DNA of 64,000 nt, taken from the NCBI GenBank assembly GCA_027625915.1, contig JANTQA010000015.1:10383001-10447000 (forward strand), in the 5' to 3' direction. Both the position numbers and the translations under genes were made by a program. This document shows, in pieces, positions 10,883 to 22,540 of this stretch (positions are counted from its first letter, which is position 1; each line of letters opens with the position of its first letter). The notes under the pieces were generated by a model. It did not search any database. It was not told where the DNA came from and saw only the letters and a list, made by a program, of their open reading frames with translations. The DNA is from Anaeramoeba flamelloides (Eukaryota; Metamonada; Anaeramoebidae).

Positions 10883-13800
10883 AGTTCAATTTTTCGTATT
10901 TGTTTTTTTGGTTTCCAGAATTCAATTCTTTTCTCTTAAACATTTGAAATAGTATCATTATTTGTTTTGGCTTATTTTGATAACAATATTTGAAAAAAGA
11001 ATTTTGAAAACAAATTTGTAAAAAATAGCTTGTAAAAAACAATAAATAAGAAGGTGGTGAGAAGAAGTTCATGGTAATGAAGGTTGTTTGTTCCCTTACA
11101 ATTTAAGAAGACAAAGAAGAAAAAATTCTTTGAAAATAGACTTGTGTCGAAATTTTTTTTTTCATTCTGGATTAAAACAAGTTTTTTTGGAAAGGTGATC
11201 TTTATTGTTTTTTTCTAATATTAAAAAAAAAATTGTTTCAAATGCACATCTTCTCACGATCTATTTGATTAGTTTGTTCTTTGGCTAATTTCACTATTTC
11301 CACAATAGCATATTTCTCAATACAAAACAGAATTTAATAAAACCAAAAATTTTATCAAAAAAAATTGTCAAAAAATTGAAAATTTATAGATTCAACTCTG
11401 AATTACTTTGGGTTCTTTTTCTTTTCACAAATAGAGCAATTAATGAAATTTTTGATTTCAAAGTTTTAATAGATCCTCGTCACACTCAAAAAATATTTTT
11501 ACATTCATGTTTTCACAATTAAAAATTTTTAATAACGGTAAAAAGTACCTACTTGCTTAAGGATTATGTATATATTACGGGCATTGATAAATATTTTTTA
11601 CAACCCATTTTCGTTTGATAATAAATCGATCAAGGAGAGAAAAGTTTCTCAAAAACATAATTTCTATACATTATTTTATTTTTCAGATCAATGTTTATTT
11701 GTTTCATTTTTTTCTTCAAATTTACAGATTTTGATTTAACTTCAAGAGGTTTTCTTTTGTTTGTTACTAAAATTAAAGTCTGAAAAGTAAAATATTTTTC
11801 TATTTTAAAATAAAACAAAAAAAAGTGCAATTTGGCGAAAATTATTCAATATTACTTCCAAAAATTTTAGGAAACTAAATTAAACGTATATTTAACCTTC
11901 TCGAAAGAATCAGAAAAATTCAACTCGAAAGGCTTTCTATAGAGATTTTTCATTTATTAAATTGTTTTTAGGTGTTTTTTTAAAAACAAAAACGAGTTTT
12001 TAGTAAACCTCACACTTTCAAATTAATAACCAGAATTTTGATAATTCATTTTTTTTGGAACTGATCTCATTGAAGAAAATTTAATAGTTCTTCTAGATCT
12101 AAAGAGATAAAGAGTACAATTAAACAATATTTTGGCACATACATCCTCATAATGGCTTTATTTTAGATCGTCCTTAATTGTTTTAGGGATACTTTTGAAA
12201 AAATTTTTTTTCAAATTTTATTCAAAAAACTTAATTGCATTATTCAGAGTTTATTCCAAATAAATGCTAGTTTTTGTTTTTCAGAAAATTTTTCGAAATT
12301 TATTCTTCAAATACCAGTAGCATTTCTGAAAAGTTCTTAGAGACTAGTAAATCTTCTTAATTTTTCTTCAAAGATAATAGGGTAATTATTTGAACAATAA
12401 TACAATTAAACACAAGAACAAAACTCATTTTATCAACTTTAGGGAAATGAGTTGCAACTTCTAAAACAATTCATTTATACAATTAAATTTTCAGTAAAAA
12501 GATCCAGATCCTTTTTTGTTTGTGTTTTTAGAAATATGAAAAACGAAAAATTTACAAAACATTTTTTTTTTTGAAGAAAACCTCATAATTGGTAATTTCT
12601 GATGAGAGTTTGTATGAAAAAAATACACAGTATTTCAATTTTAATCTTATTTTAAAAATCTAAGAAAATAAATCAAATATCGAATCTCTTGAAGATCAGA
12701 CGAAAAAATTGATCTTTTCATTTATTCACAAATAATTTATTAAATTTATTGGAACATAAAAGATTATGTAATATTCTTTTTAAAAAATAAAAGAGTTATA
12801 TACAAAGAATTTTTATTATTAAAATAAGTTATTTGATAATATTTATTATTTTTTTTTATTCGAATTATTAATTTAATTTAGTTTTATTTGGTTTCAAATT
12901 ATTTAAAATTTTGAGAAATAAAAATAAAGCCTATTGTGGTTTTTTAGTCTTTGAATTATTACTAACTCACTCAAATAATTAGGATTGAGTTATTAATTAT
13001 TGATTAAAAATAATCAAATTAAAAAGGTTTTCTTTAGGTTATAAGTTGAATTATCATTTTTTAAAAAAGTATTTTGAAAAAGAATTTTGTATTTGATGAT
13101 TTGATTGTTTTTTTTTATTTTTTTTGGATAATAAAAAGAAAAAATTGATCTGAACTAATCTTTGAATCAAAAAAAAATATATTATAAAAAGTTTAAAATA
13201 ATTATTGAAATATTTTTGAAATAAAGTAGATTGTAGATACCGAGCTATTCCAAAACTTAGTAGGTTTAAATTTTTAAAGTGTATTTTTGTACACTTCCTT
13301 CGCAGACAATAAGGTTTCTAACTTCTTTCAAAGAAAATAATTTTTTTTGTGAAATAATTTGGAAATATGTTGAAATTTTGAACTTTTGAAGACTTTTGAA
13401 AAATGGATCCAAAACTTTTAAAAACAATAATTCATTTCTGAAAATATCATTTTAAAAATAAGTTTGCTTTTATAGTAATCAGGTTTGAACTTGGTTTTTC
13501 AATTAAATGATGTGGTATTTTTTTTTTGGATTTGCTATTAAATTTACGAGAAGATTTTTTTTTTACGTTTGTTTGTCACTTTAAAAAAAAACACGTTAGT
13601 TGATTTGTATGATTTAAATCGACGATTTGAAAAAAGTCAAATTTGTTCAGGTTTCAAAGAGGGCCGCAGTGGTGTTTGAGTCTTAAATCTTTTTTCGGTC
13701 AATCTAAAAAAATTCATTTTAGAAACACGTTTTTCTGTTAAAGTAGATTAATAGTATTTAAAGCTATTTTGTGAGAGTGAAATTTTTAGATTCTTTTGAA

Positions 13801-13986
13801 TTTGAGATCGTTGTTGTTTGAGAGGATTTTGGAAAATGAGGTGACACCTTTTCCACTCTTTACCTTCTGGACAATTTCATCCTTTCTTGGATTTTGAGAT
13901 TAAAAAAAAACGAAAATTTAAAAGAAAAGATTACTTATGACAAAGCATTCTGAAAGGAAGAGTTGAGTAACGAACCATTGGTGCAG

Positions 13987-14213
13987 AAAAAGTTATTGGT
14001 CGTGAATTTTTTTTTTCACGGGTTTGCCGAAGCATTTCTACGACATCCATTTGAGATTATTGTTCAAATTTGTTTTTTATGTAAAGGATCAAAAAATAAA
14101 AAAATGATTAGTTGTGGAAGTACAAATAGTTTTTTTTATGAGTAAGGTCAAGTTTTCATTTTTTAAACAGAGATCTTTGTCAGTCTAACCAGGATTTTCC
14201 CATTCATAAATGA
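13987..14213 (+). other. doubtful coding remnant with a CxxC ribbon
   Basis: The open stretch reads LLVV, then FLRHPFEIIVQICFLC, then SCGSTNSFFYE, and ends at a GTAAGG donor-like site (14142). After a 29-bp gap an acceptor-like ACAG leads to EDLCQSN and a stop. The spacing of LVV, FLR and CxxC recalls the C-terminal zinc ribbon of eIF2-beta or eIF5, but one of the second pair of cysteines is absent and no upstream domain is visible. It could be a relic or chance. The 29-bp gap is too short for a usual spliceosomal intron. Confidence 0.2.
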
Positions 14214-14713
14214 AAATTTTTTATTCCTTACAATCCAAATATCTAAAAGCATATTATTATGTAAAAAAAAACCAAGATCTTCTCCAAATCAATTAGAAAT
14301 GATATTATAAGTTTTTTAATTAAATTCTTCCTTTTTGAACTTTTGAAATAAAATTTTTATGCAAGCTGTTAGATTTGAAAAGTAAAGTTTTATATACATT
14401 TGTGTCTGAAATTTCTTATTTTAGCTTTGACTCATTACCATAATTTTGACCATATTCAAAATATATCGAACTTTAAAGAAACATGTCAATAGGATGATAA
14501 TAACAAATAAACATGAAACAATGCTCTTTAAATACTTTTTAAATAGGTATTATGAAGATTGTGAAAAATTAAATTGTAATTTTTTTACAAAAAAAAAATT
14601 AAATAATATTATTTTGTGAAATTTTAATCAAAAATTACAAGTTTATTAACATAATTCACTTTTCATTTAATATTTTTGAAATTAAAATCTATTGATATTT
14701 TTTAATTTTTACA

Positions 14714-14940
14714 TATTGTTAATTGCATAATAAAAAGATCAAAATTTTCATTCAGCTTTACAAAAAAACACACCTCTCAGGAATTAATATCAAACCATCA
14801 AGGGTTCCAATTCTGAAAGGAAATTAATGATTTAAGCTGATTTTAAGAAATAAAAATTCGAAATGTTACATGATTATTAAAATCACTTTTTGGAAAGCCG
14901 GATTGAAAATTTAGATCCATTTATTATGCAACAAATAGTA
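14714..14940. mobile_element. MITE family B, copy 1
   Basis: This 227-bp element aligns end to end with 39485-39709. It has inverted ends of about 45 bp (left TTGTTAATTGCATAATAAA, right ATTATGCAACAAATAG) flanked by TA. The core includes GATTTAAGCTGATTTTAAGA in both copies. It has no coding capacity. Confidence 0.8.
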
Positions 14941-15658
14941 ATTAAAGATCTAACATCATAAGTCAATTTAAACCTAAACCCAGTATGTTTGTGTAGATAG
15001 TCCTATTTTCTAGTTCACACACCTTAAAAAAAAAAATCATATTCTCGATTTTTCTTATCAGTTCAAGATTTTTTAACTTATTTTATTAGAACAAATGAAT
15101 ATAAAATTAAAAATATACAATAATCAATAAATAATTAATATTTTATTCTCTTGCTAAAAAAAATATTAGACTCTTTAAGGCTTTTCACAATATTTAAAAG
15201 AGATCCAATAGTGGTCATATTTGAAATAGGGCCAAATTTGACTTTTTTCACATTCATATTTAATTAGTTAATAATTTCAAGAACATGTTTTTAGATTTTT
15301 GGCATAATAATAAATATAAATTTTATACCAAATATGAAATTAATAACTGTAAACTAATCATTCATTGATGGAAATTTTAAATCAAATTTAAATAATATAA
15401 ATTGTATTAAAATGATTACAAAATTAATTTTTTAACCAAATTAACTCTCGTCAACGATTATAATTAATAGACTGGTGATTGTTTTTAGTTTAAAAAAAAA
15501 AAAAAATCCTTAATATGTAAAATTTTTTATTGAGCTTTTATTTAATAAGTCCACTTAATCTTTTTCCAAGTTATACAATTTGAAAATTTTGAATATTAAG
15601 GGATTGTTGTTGATTACTTATTAACTTTTAAGATGTATTAAAATACTTTCCTATTTGG

Positions 15659-15659
<1 letters not shown>

Positions 15660-15708
<49 letters not shown>
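15660..15708. repeat. AT dinucleotide microsatellite, about 24 units
   Basis: An uninterrupted AT array lies directly left of the family C element at 15722. Confidence 0.95.
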
Positions 15709-15711
<3 letters not shown>

Positions 15712-15721
15712 ATTTCCCGAT

Positions 15722-15969
15722 TCCAGATGTTCCAAGGCTACCATGAAATTTTATCAATATCAAAATTTGATGTTGATATAGATTTTTAAGTCTAAGATTA
15801 TAAGAATAAGAAAGCTTATATTGAAAATATTTTTTCATAAATGAGTTGATATGAAAAATATTCTTCTGATGTGATCGAAAAATATTTTCATATTGAACTT
15901 TTTAAAAATTTATATCAACATCAAAAGTTTATATTGATAAAATTTCACGGTAGCTTTGGATTGACTGTA
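15722..15969. mobile_element. fold-back MITE, family C, copy 1
   Basis: The arms are inverted repeats of about 65 bp. The left arm begins CAGATGTTCCAAGGCTACCA and the right arm, read inward on the other strand, TACAGTCAATCCAAAGCTAC. Both continue with a TGAAATTTTATCAATAT-like stretch and GATGTTGATATA. A smaller internal AAAATATT-rich palindrome fills the middle. The terminal motif is shared with 43293-44192. Confidence 0.75.
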
Positions 15970-17219
15970 TGGTTATTAAGTAAGTAAAGATTAATATATT
16001 TTGTTAGAATTAGAATTTAGAATTTTAGAAATAATAAGAAAGAAAAATGAAAAATTGAACAGATACTAATTTATTGGTATTTGGATATCAAATCATAAGA
16101 ATTTTTCCTCAAGCTAGTTTACTTTAACAAAATTGTACATATCTAGGTTAATATTTCTAACCAAAGAAAATATTATATCATTTTATATAAGTTTAATGTG
16201 TTTTATAAGATAAAATAGAATATATTTATTTTTCTCTCTCAAAGTGTAAGAATTGACTTATACTGTATATTTACAAAAGTATCGATTTTCAGAACACAAA
16301 AAACCGTGTTTCGAAATAAATATTTATTTATTTTTTCTTTTTATTATGATAATATTACTTCCAAACAACTACTCAATAATATACCTATTTTCGAATCCAT
16401 TTTGAAGTTATAATTCTTGAAATTTTGATATTTTTTATATTATGATTAATATTTGTTTCATATTTTTTGTTATTTTTTCATATTTTTAAATTGAATTTAT
16501 TGGTTTTTTTTTTTTATTGAAAAGGCTTTTTCAAAATTGTCTCTATTTTTAGAGAAAAATTTTCAAAATAGATACTTTATTTTAAGAATTTTATTTTTTA
16601 ATGTAGAACTTTTGGTTAAAAAAATTTGTTTACTTATTCTGTATTCGATATTTCTTTGGTCATTTAATGTTTTGACCATTCTTGAAAAAAATTGTAACAA
16701 ATTTTATTTGGAAATATTTTATTACAACGTCTGTAGAGATTATTTAAGCTAAGGTGGCTGTTTTAAAAAGTGCAAAAAGAGGTATTCAAATGCTTTTTAA
16801 ATGAGTTTAACATCGATTAATTAGATATTTTGAAGCTTAATTAAGGTATTATCATAACCTTATATTCTACTATAATCAAAATCTTTTGTAATTGGGTGTT
16901 AATTATATTAGTTCGGGGTGGTTTCTGTGGCTCTAAAAAATCTATTTTAATAATTATTGAACAATAGATTATTCGATTTTTCATAATTATCACAATTTAA
17001 AATTATCAAATTTGGAAAATTTTTTTCATTCCTTACTTTTCGCAATTTAAAAAAACAAACCCAAAATAATAGTATTCCAAGTATTTAATAATTTATATTT
17101 GTAACTTCTAAAAGTAATTATTTTTATAATTTTTGAATTTCAAAGATTAACTCAATAATCATCAACGTAAAAGTACAAAGACTGATTAGTTTTGTTTTCT
17201 GTTTTTGATAAAGATACTT

Positions 17220-17610
17220 GTAACATCAATATATTTCCAATATTTCAGAAATAATTAGTCAAAAAAATCTATTGGTTAATTATGTAATTTTCCAAAAAAA
17301 CGAATTTTTTAACAACTAATCTACATTTCAACACAAATTTATGGAGGATATTTTGCAACTTTTGAGTCTGAATATGGATAACTCATTCCTTTAAATTTGT
17401 GATGAAATGCAGATTTTTTTGAAAATGTTGGGTTTTTTACTAATACATAAGATCATTTTTAATTGATAAAGATCAATAAATATTACTACTTGACTAATCG
17501 ATTTTTTAGAGACATTCGAAACATTTTTCACTAATTTGGTTAATCCTGGTAACAACATAATTGGTCTTAGGCTTCTCCTTGGTAGATGTGAACCCCTTAA
17601 GGGAGTAGTC
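17220..17610 (+). repeat. dispersed repeat R2, copy 1
   Basis: This aligns with 18855-19170 in the same orientation and with 24690-24960 inverted. Shared landmarks are AACTAATCTA near the start, TACTTGACTAATCGATT, TAACAACA, and TAGGCTTCT-CTTGGTAGA near the end followed by CCCTTAA. No coding capacity is seen. It runs straight into the 640-bp repeat. Confidence 0.7.
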
Positions 17611-18225
17611 TTTTTTGAAAATAAAATGAAATCTTATCAAGATCTTAAATTTTTTTTTTTTTGTACTTTGTGTTTCAACTTGTGAAATGGGTGATTTAGC
17701 CTCATTTAAACAATTTATTAATTTGAGTCTCTTTTTTGAAATTCAAAATTTGCATGTTTCCAATATAAAACCAAAAAAAGTAACCAATTATTTTGTTTAA
17801 CAATTAAGTTAATTCTTGAAAATGGGAAAACATATTTTTTATTTTATGTTGGAAAGTATTGATTTAGAAAGCAAATTTTTTATTTGGTAATTTTTTCTTT
17901 GATTAATATTTCAATTCAAATCTTAGCCAACAAAACTAATTGTAGTATAGGTGATTCAATAAATGAATATTTGGTAGAAGATTAACTCCAATTTATCAAT
18001 TAAATTGAGATCTATTAAGCAAAAAAATATTTTTCTTTAAGGTTTTGAAAAAGTTGTTTTCGATTTTTCAAAATGTAAAAAAAAATTGCAAAAAAATTGT
18101 CAATTTTGAAAAATTTTTCTAGCAAATTGTTTGGTCTTATTCACAAGAATCCTGATAACAATTCAATTCATTTTTGGCAGAAAAAAAATGATTTTGAATT
18201 TTGCGGAGAAAATTAACTAATTCCC
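17588..18225 (+). repeat. dispersed non-coding 640-bp repeat, copy 2
   Basis: This is the homologue of 6580-7210, with scattered substitutions and small indels throughout, so the duplication is not recent. It follows repeat R2 directly, which copy 1 does not, so the two are separable units. Confidence 0.8.
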
Positions 18226-18747
18226 AAATATCTTTTAGAAAATTTTATTTTGAAAAATTGAATTTTGTCTTAATACAAAAGCAAAATTTCAGAGTAAATT
18301 GTTTACATGACTTTAAAACTTTGATTTTTATAAATACTCTTAAAAAAATACAATTATTTTTTAATCCGTTGAATATATCAATTTTTTTGGTTAACCAAAA
18401 GTTTTATCTCAAAATTAAAAAAAAATCTTTATATTAATATTACTGGTAATAAAGAAATGTTAAAGTATAATAATGATCAAAATTGCAATAAACGGGGTAA
18501 AAAATTGAGATAAATTGTGAGAAATAAAATGAATTTAATAGTTTTCTTTTTCCAGAAAAAATGGAAAAAAAAAATTGATCTCACTAAACTAATTTTCTTT
18601 TATGGCTTTCTTAGTAGATCAGAATTTTCTGACACTTGGGATCTATAAAATTTGTAAGTAGAGAAAACCACCAATAACATATTTTAACATTTTGTCTTGT
18701 TGTCGTAGAAGACTAGTCCCTTAAGGAACTTTTTTTGGTATTTTTTT

Positions 18748-18854
18748 TAACACAAATTATTTAACTAGAATCTGAATTTTGTTCCTTAATTCGAAATATT
18801 TTTATGCCTTAAATTTTGTTGAAGATTTGTGTCTTAAAAGTGGGACTGACTGTA
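18748..18854. mobile_element. MITE family A, right half only
   Basis: This runs from CTAGAATCTGAATTTTG through GTGTCTTAAAAGTGGGACTG to a terminal CTGTA. The left arm is missing or unrecognisable. It lies just before the second copy of repeat R2. Confidence 0.7.
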
Positions 18855-19170
18855 AGATAATTGAATTTATATAAAACTAATCTAAACTTCCAGACTAATT
18901 TAAGAACAATATTTTGTAGCTTTGGAGTCTGAAAATTGATAATTCAACCTTTAAATTTGTTTCGAAAAGTCAGATTTTTCTCTGAAATACTTGGGTTGTT
19001 TTACTCATACAGAGGATCATTTTTCATTGATGGGGATTAAGAACTATTAGTACTTGACTAATCGATTATTTAGCCACATTAGAACATTAGAGCACTCGTT
19101 CTGATTAATTTCAATAACAACAGACTTTAATTTTAGGCTTCTACTTGGTAGACTCTAATCCCTTAACAAT
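18855..19170 (+). repeat. dispersed repeat R2, copy 2
   Basis: This is the same unit as 17220-17610, ending TAGGCTTCTACTTGGTAGAC and then CCCTTAA. It ends about 630 bp upstream of the AsnA start codon. The interval 19171-19802 shows nothing I recognise. Confidence 0.65.
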
Positions 19171-19802
19171 TATTTTATTCAACATTTTTTTTCAAACAAT
19201 TCAAAAAAGAGATTAAATTCTAAACGCAATTGCTGTATATTGGATTAATTCAATTTAAGAATTTTTTAATATGATTATACCCAAAATAAAAGCTTTTTTT
19301 TGAATATTAAAATTTTATCTGACGCAATTATTATTAAAAAATCACAAAATTACATCAGACTTTATGATCTAAAATAATTTTCAGAGCTCAAACCCATCAA
19401 AAATAATTGTTATAAAACAACAAAAATCTTCTAAATTTCAAGAAATTGAACTCACCAAAAAAGTAAAGATAAAATTCTGACATCATTTTTTGTGATATTC
19501 AACAAATAATGATGCATTTATTATCAAATTTCAAAAATTATGATACAATAATGAGGTAAAAGATGTTTAACTATTCAACAAAACATAAAGATCAAAAACA
19601 AGACTCTTTTCGCAACTTTCAAATAGCCAAATTGGTCTCTTTTCGGATGGCTTTTAACCAAAATAAAAATCAAAATAACAGAAGAAAAAAAAAATGCAAA
19701 TAAAAAGAAAAAATATCAAAAAACAAACTCATTTCTTTTTCAAAACAAACTTCTTTTTTATTTAATAAACCAAACAAACAAACTTATAAAATCATAACTC
19801 AA

Positions 19803-20897
19803 ATGAAAGTAATTCAGTCTACAATTGAAAAACAGGAATTGGAAAAAATTGACAAGATCTCAGGGCTTTTAGTGCCACAAAAATACAAGCCATTATTAGA
19901 TCTGACAAAAACAGAATTAGCCATCCTAAAAATTAAGGATTTTTTCCAAACCAACTTGTCTTTTGAATTAAGCCTCACAAGAGTAAGTGCACCATTGATT
20001 GTGAAATCTGGAACTGGTATTAACGATCAATTGAACGGAATTGAAAAGCCCGTCAGCTTTAAGATCAAAGCGATGAACGATACGAAAGTTGAGATTGTTC
20101 AGTCATTGGCGAAATGGAAAAGGATGAGATTAGCGGATTATCAATTTAAAGAAGGACAAGGGATTTATACAGACATGAACGCAATCAGGCCTGACGAAGA
20201 ATTGGATAGTATCCATAGTTTGTATGTCGATCAGTGGGATTGGGAAAGGGTCATTTCGGCTGGCGATAGGAATTTAAAATTTTTGAAATCAATTGTGGAG
20301 ACCATTTACAGCACAATTGTAAGAACAGAAAAGTATGTGAGCTTTCTTTATTCTCAAATAAAGCCCATTTTACCTGACAAAATCCATTTCATCCACACAG
20401 AAGAATTGGAAAAGCTTTATCCCAAATTGACTCCAAAGGAGAGGGAATACCAAATTACAAAAAAATATGGAGCAGTCTTTGTGATTGGGATCGGCTCTGA
20501 TTTAAAAAACGGCCAGCCTCATGATGGCCGTTCGCCAGATTATGATGACTGGTCGTCAATTAACAATGAAAAGGGTTATAAGGGCTTAAACGGTGATATC
20601 TTGGTTTATTATCCCATTTTAGATATCGCCCTTGAGCTCTCGTCGATGGGGATTAGGGTTGATCCCAACTCTTTAAAAGCTCAATTAGAAATCAGAGGCT
20701 GCACAGAGCGCAAAGACCTGCTATTCCATAAAAAATTATTAAACGGGAAGTTACCTCTTTCAATTGGTGGCGGTATTGGGCAATCAAGACTATGTATGTT
20801 CTTTCTTCGCAAGGCACACATTGGAGAAATCCAGACAAGTATTTGGCCAATGAAAACCAGAGAGCAATGCAAAAAATTAAATATCTTTTTGTTATAA
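19803..20897 (+). CDS. asnA: aspartate-ammonia ligase (AsnA type)
   Basis: This enzyme makes asparagine from aspartate, ammonia and ATP, using free ammonia rather than glutamine. The 364-residue frame is uninterrupted and matches bacterial AsnA throughout: SGTGINDQLNG (about 69-79), VQSLAKWKR (99-107), IRPDEELDSIHSLYVDQWDW (128-147), AVFVIGIG, HDGRSPDYDDW, GLNGDILV, ELSSMGIRVD, LSIGGGIGQSR and the C-terminal IGEIQTSIWP. These are the conserved class II aminoacyl-tRNA-synthetase-like ATP and aspartate sites, so it should be active. It has an N-terminal extension relative to E. coli AsnA and no organelle-targeting signal I can assert. The start is the first ATG after an A-rich leader. Codon use is host-like. 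AsnA is a mainly bacterial/archaeal family known in several anaerobic protists, usually explained by lateral transfer. Confidence 0.96.
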   Translation: MKVIQSTIEKQELEKIDKISGLLVPQKYKPLLDLTKTELAILKIKDFFQTNLSFELSLTRVSAPLIVKSGTGINDQLNGIEKPVSFKIKAMNDTKVEIVQSLAKWKRMRLADYQFKEGQGIYTDMNAIRPDEELDSIHSLYVDQWDWERVISAGDRNLKFLKSIVETIYSTIVRTEKYVSFLYSQIKPILPDKIHFIHTEELEKLYPKLTPKEREYQITKKYGAVFVIGIGSDLKNGQPHDGRSPDYDDWSSINNEKGYKGLNGDILVYYPILDIALELSSMGIRVDPNSLKAQLEIRGCTERKDLLFHKKLLNGKLPLSIGGGIGQSRLCMFFLRKAHIGEIQTSIWPMKTREQCKKLNIFLL

Positions 20898-20935
20898 TCA
20901 CAAAGCCCAATTCTGGACTTTCTTTCAAAGTTATT

Positions 20936-21013
20936 ATTTATTTTTTATTTTCTACCCTCTACTTTCTGTTTTCTGCTTTCTACTTTCTATTTTCTATTTT
21001 TCATTTTTACATT
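20936..21013 (+). repeat. degenerate pyrimidine hexamer/heptamer array
   Basis: Units of the TACTTTCTGTTTTC type are repeated with variation just downstream of AsnA. It is probably part of its 3' flank. No function is evident. Confidence 0.6.
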
Positions 21014-21484
21014 CCAGATAATTTCAGATGGCTATTTGAATTTCTAGCTTTTTTTAGATTCAACCAAATAAATTATTTTTCATTTTTCACTTTTTTTTTG
21101 ATTTTAATAATTTCAGTATTTTCTGATTTATTTTTTGTTGCAAAAAGAGAAATTTTTCATTAATCAATTGATCTGAATTTTTTCTAATCAATTTTAAATC
21201 ACAAATGGGAAAAAACATTCAATTCAACTTAACTTGATCATTTTTTATTGTGATCAAAAATATCCTTTTTGATCAAGCCTTAAAACCAATATTTCAAAAT
21301 AATACATATGTTTTTTTTTTCTTCTTGTTCAAATATTAGAAAATATTTACTTCTGTTCTCAATATATAATATTGGTCAAATGAATTTTGAAGATAAATTT
21401 ATTGATTTTTTAAGAAAATTTTAAATTATAGATGTAATTTATTCAAAATTTTTTATAAAATTCTCTCTTTTATTTTTGTAATTT

Positions 21485-22540
21485 GAGGTAGGAGTTTAAA
21501 ATTCCTCTTATTTGCTGTTAGGTTTTCGAGAGTTTAAAAGAATGGAGTAAACTCGTAGATTTTATTCAATTCTTTTGAATTCTGGGAAACCGCTGTTAGT
21601 TTTTCTTGAGTTTTCTGTTTATTAGAAAAATCGATAGATTTTACATAGTTTTTTTTGGGTTTTCTGTTTTATTTTTTAAATCTATCGATTTTCCAAATAA
21701 AACAAAAAACCTCAAGAAAAGCTAGACACTCTACAGCACTTCCTGTTAGGTTTTTTTTTAATTTAAGAAATAAACTGAAAATTTATTTAATTTTCTGTTT
21801 ATTTCTTTATTTAATAAAAACCACCGTTAACTTTTCCATAATTCAAAAGAATTGAGTTAAATCTTTGATTTATCACCATTCTTTCAAATTCTGGAAAAGC
21901 GCAGTTTGGTTTTCTTGAGTTTTCGGTTTATTTCTAAAATATAAAAAACCTAACGAAAATCGATAGATTAAACAAATAAAACAGAAAACCTCAAGTAAAC
22001 CGCCGTTAGCTTTTCCAGAATTTAAAAGAATTGTGTAAAATCTTTGATTTTTCTCCATTCTTTTGAATTCTGGAAAAGCTAGGCACTCTACGGCACTCTA
22101 CGGCACTTGACATAACTCTATGGCACTTCCTTAATTCCTAAACTTGAATTTAGAAATTTTATAAAAGACTCAAATATTTCTTTATCATTAACCAATAGCA
22201 CTATAAATCATTAATCTTTATTTTGAAAAATATCAAAGATATTCTTTTTATTATTTTTATTAATTTGAATTAATTCTTTAATCCAAATTTTTCGATTTTT
22301 TAAAAGAATGAACATTCTCTAAAAACTGATCAATATCTTCATTTAGTTCCTCGATTGAAATATTTTTGACATAAATTGCAAGATTTTGTTTTTATTTTAT
22401 TCTTCTCATAAACATAATAATATTTATTTCGGTCCTTGATGAAATTTCTTTGTTTTAAAATAAAAGTATAACCCTCACCTTTTAAATTATTTTTTGTAGT
22501 TCGGTTTGTTTTTAATATTATTATTATAATAATTTAATTA
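21485..22540 (-). mobile_element. decayed LINE 3' end, interrupted
   Basis: Positions 22125-22540 resemble the 3' end of the LINE at 52577-56641: reading minus, the frame gives EDIDQFLENV-like and EIFESFIKFLN-like text matching EDLDHFLSNC and LIFESLIKFLNKNLGI there. Positions 21485-21520 resemble that LINE's last 3' bases (GGAGTT...CCTCTTATTTGC). The block between them, 21520-22125, is unrelated fold-back sequence, so it was probably inserted near the stop codon. The 5' part of the LINE is missing and the frame is broken. Confidence 0.7.
21520..22125. mobile_element. fold-back cluster inside the LINE remnant
   Basis: About 600 bp is built from repeated and inverted modules: TTTTGAATTCTGGAAAAGC and its complement (near 21570, 21835, 21885, 22005 and 22060), CTTGAGTTTTCTGTTTATT and its complement, and ATCGATAGATT. 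It ends with tandem TCTACGGCAC units at 22081-22110. No coding capacity is seen. It interrupts sequence that is contiguous in the other LINE copy, so I treat it as a mobile or amplified fold-back element. Confidence 0.55.

Larger units (their letters stand above)
9571..19802. other. 10-kb gene-poor, repeat-rich region
   Basis: No convincing gene lies between the DUS4-like gene and AsnA. The region holds MITE-like elements of families A, B, C and D, two large dispersed repeats, an AT microsatellite and one doubtful coding remnant, each listed separately. A small open frame at 9855-10052 lies behind splice-like GTGAGT and TTTTCAG signals, but I cannot link it to any family. A fragment at about 16500-16700 resembles family D in inverse orientation. 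Confidence 0.55.

Noticed and set aside
15660-15708. AT array considered as a replication origin or cruciform site
   Set aside because: Simple microsatellite with no accompanying signal; nothing in the sequence supports a function.
16537-16752. 71-codon hydrophobic frame
   Set aside because: Composition is that of AT-rich spacer, and part of it coincides with a diverged inverted family D element.
20792-21163. 123-codon frame overlapping the end of AsnA
   Set aside because: It is an out-of-frame shadow of AsnA running into a pyrimidine-rich repeat.
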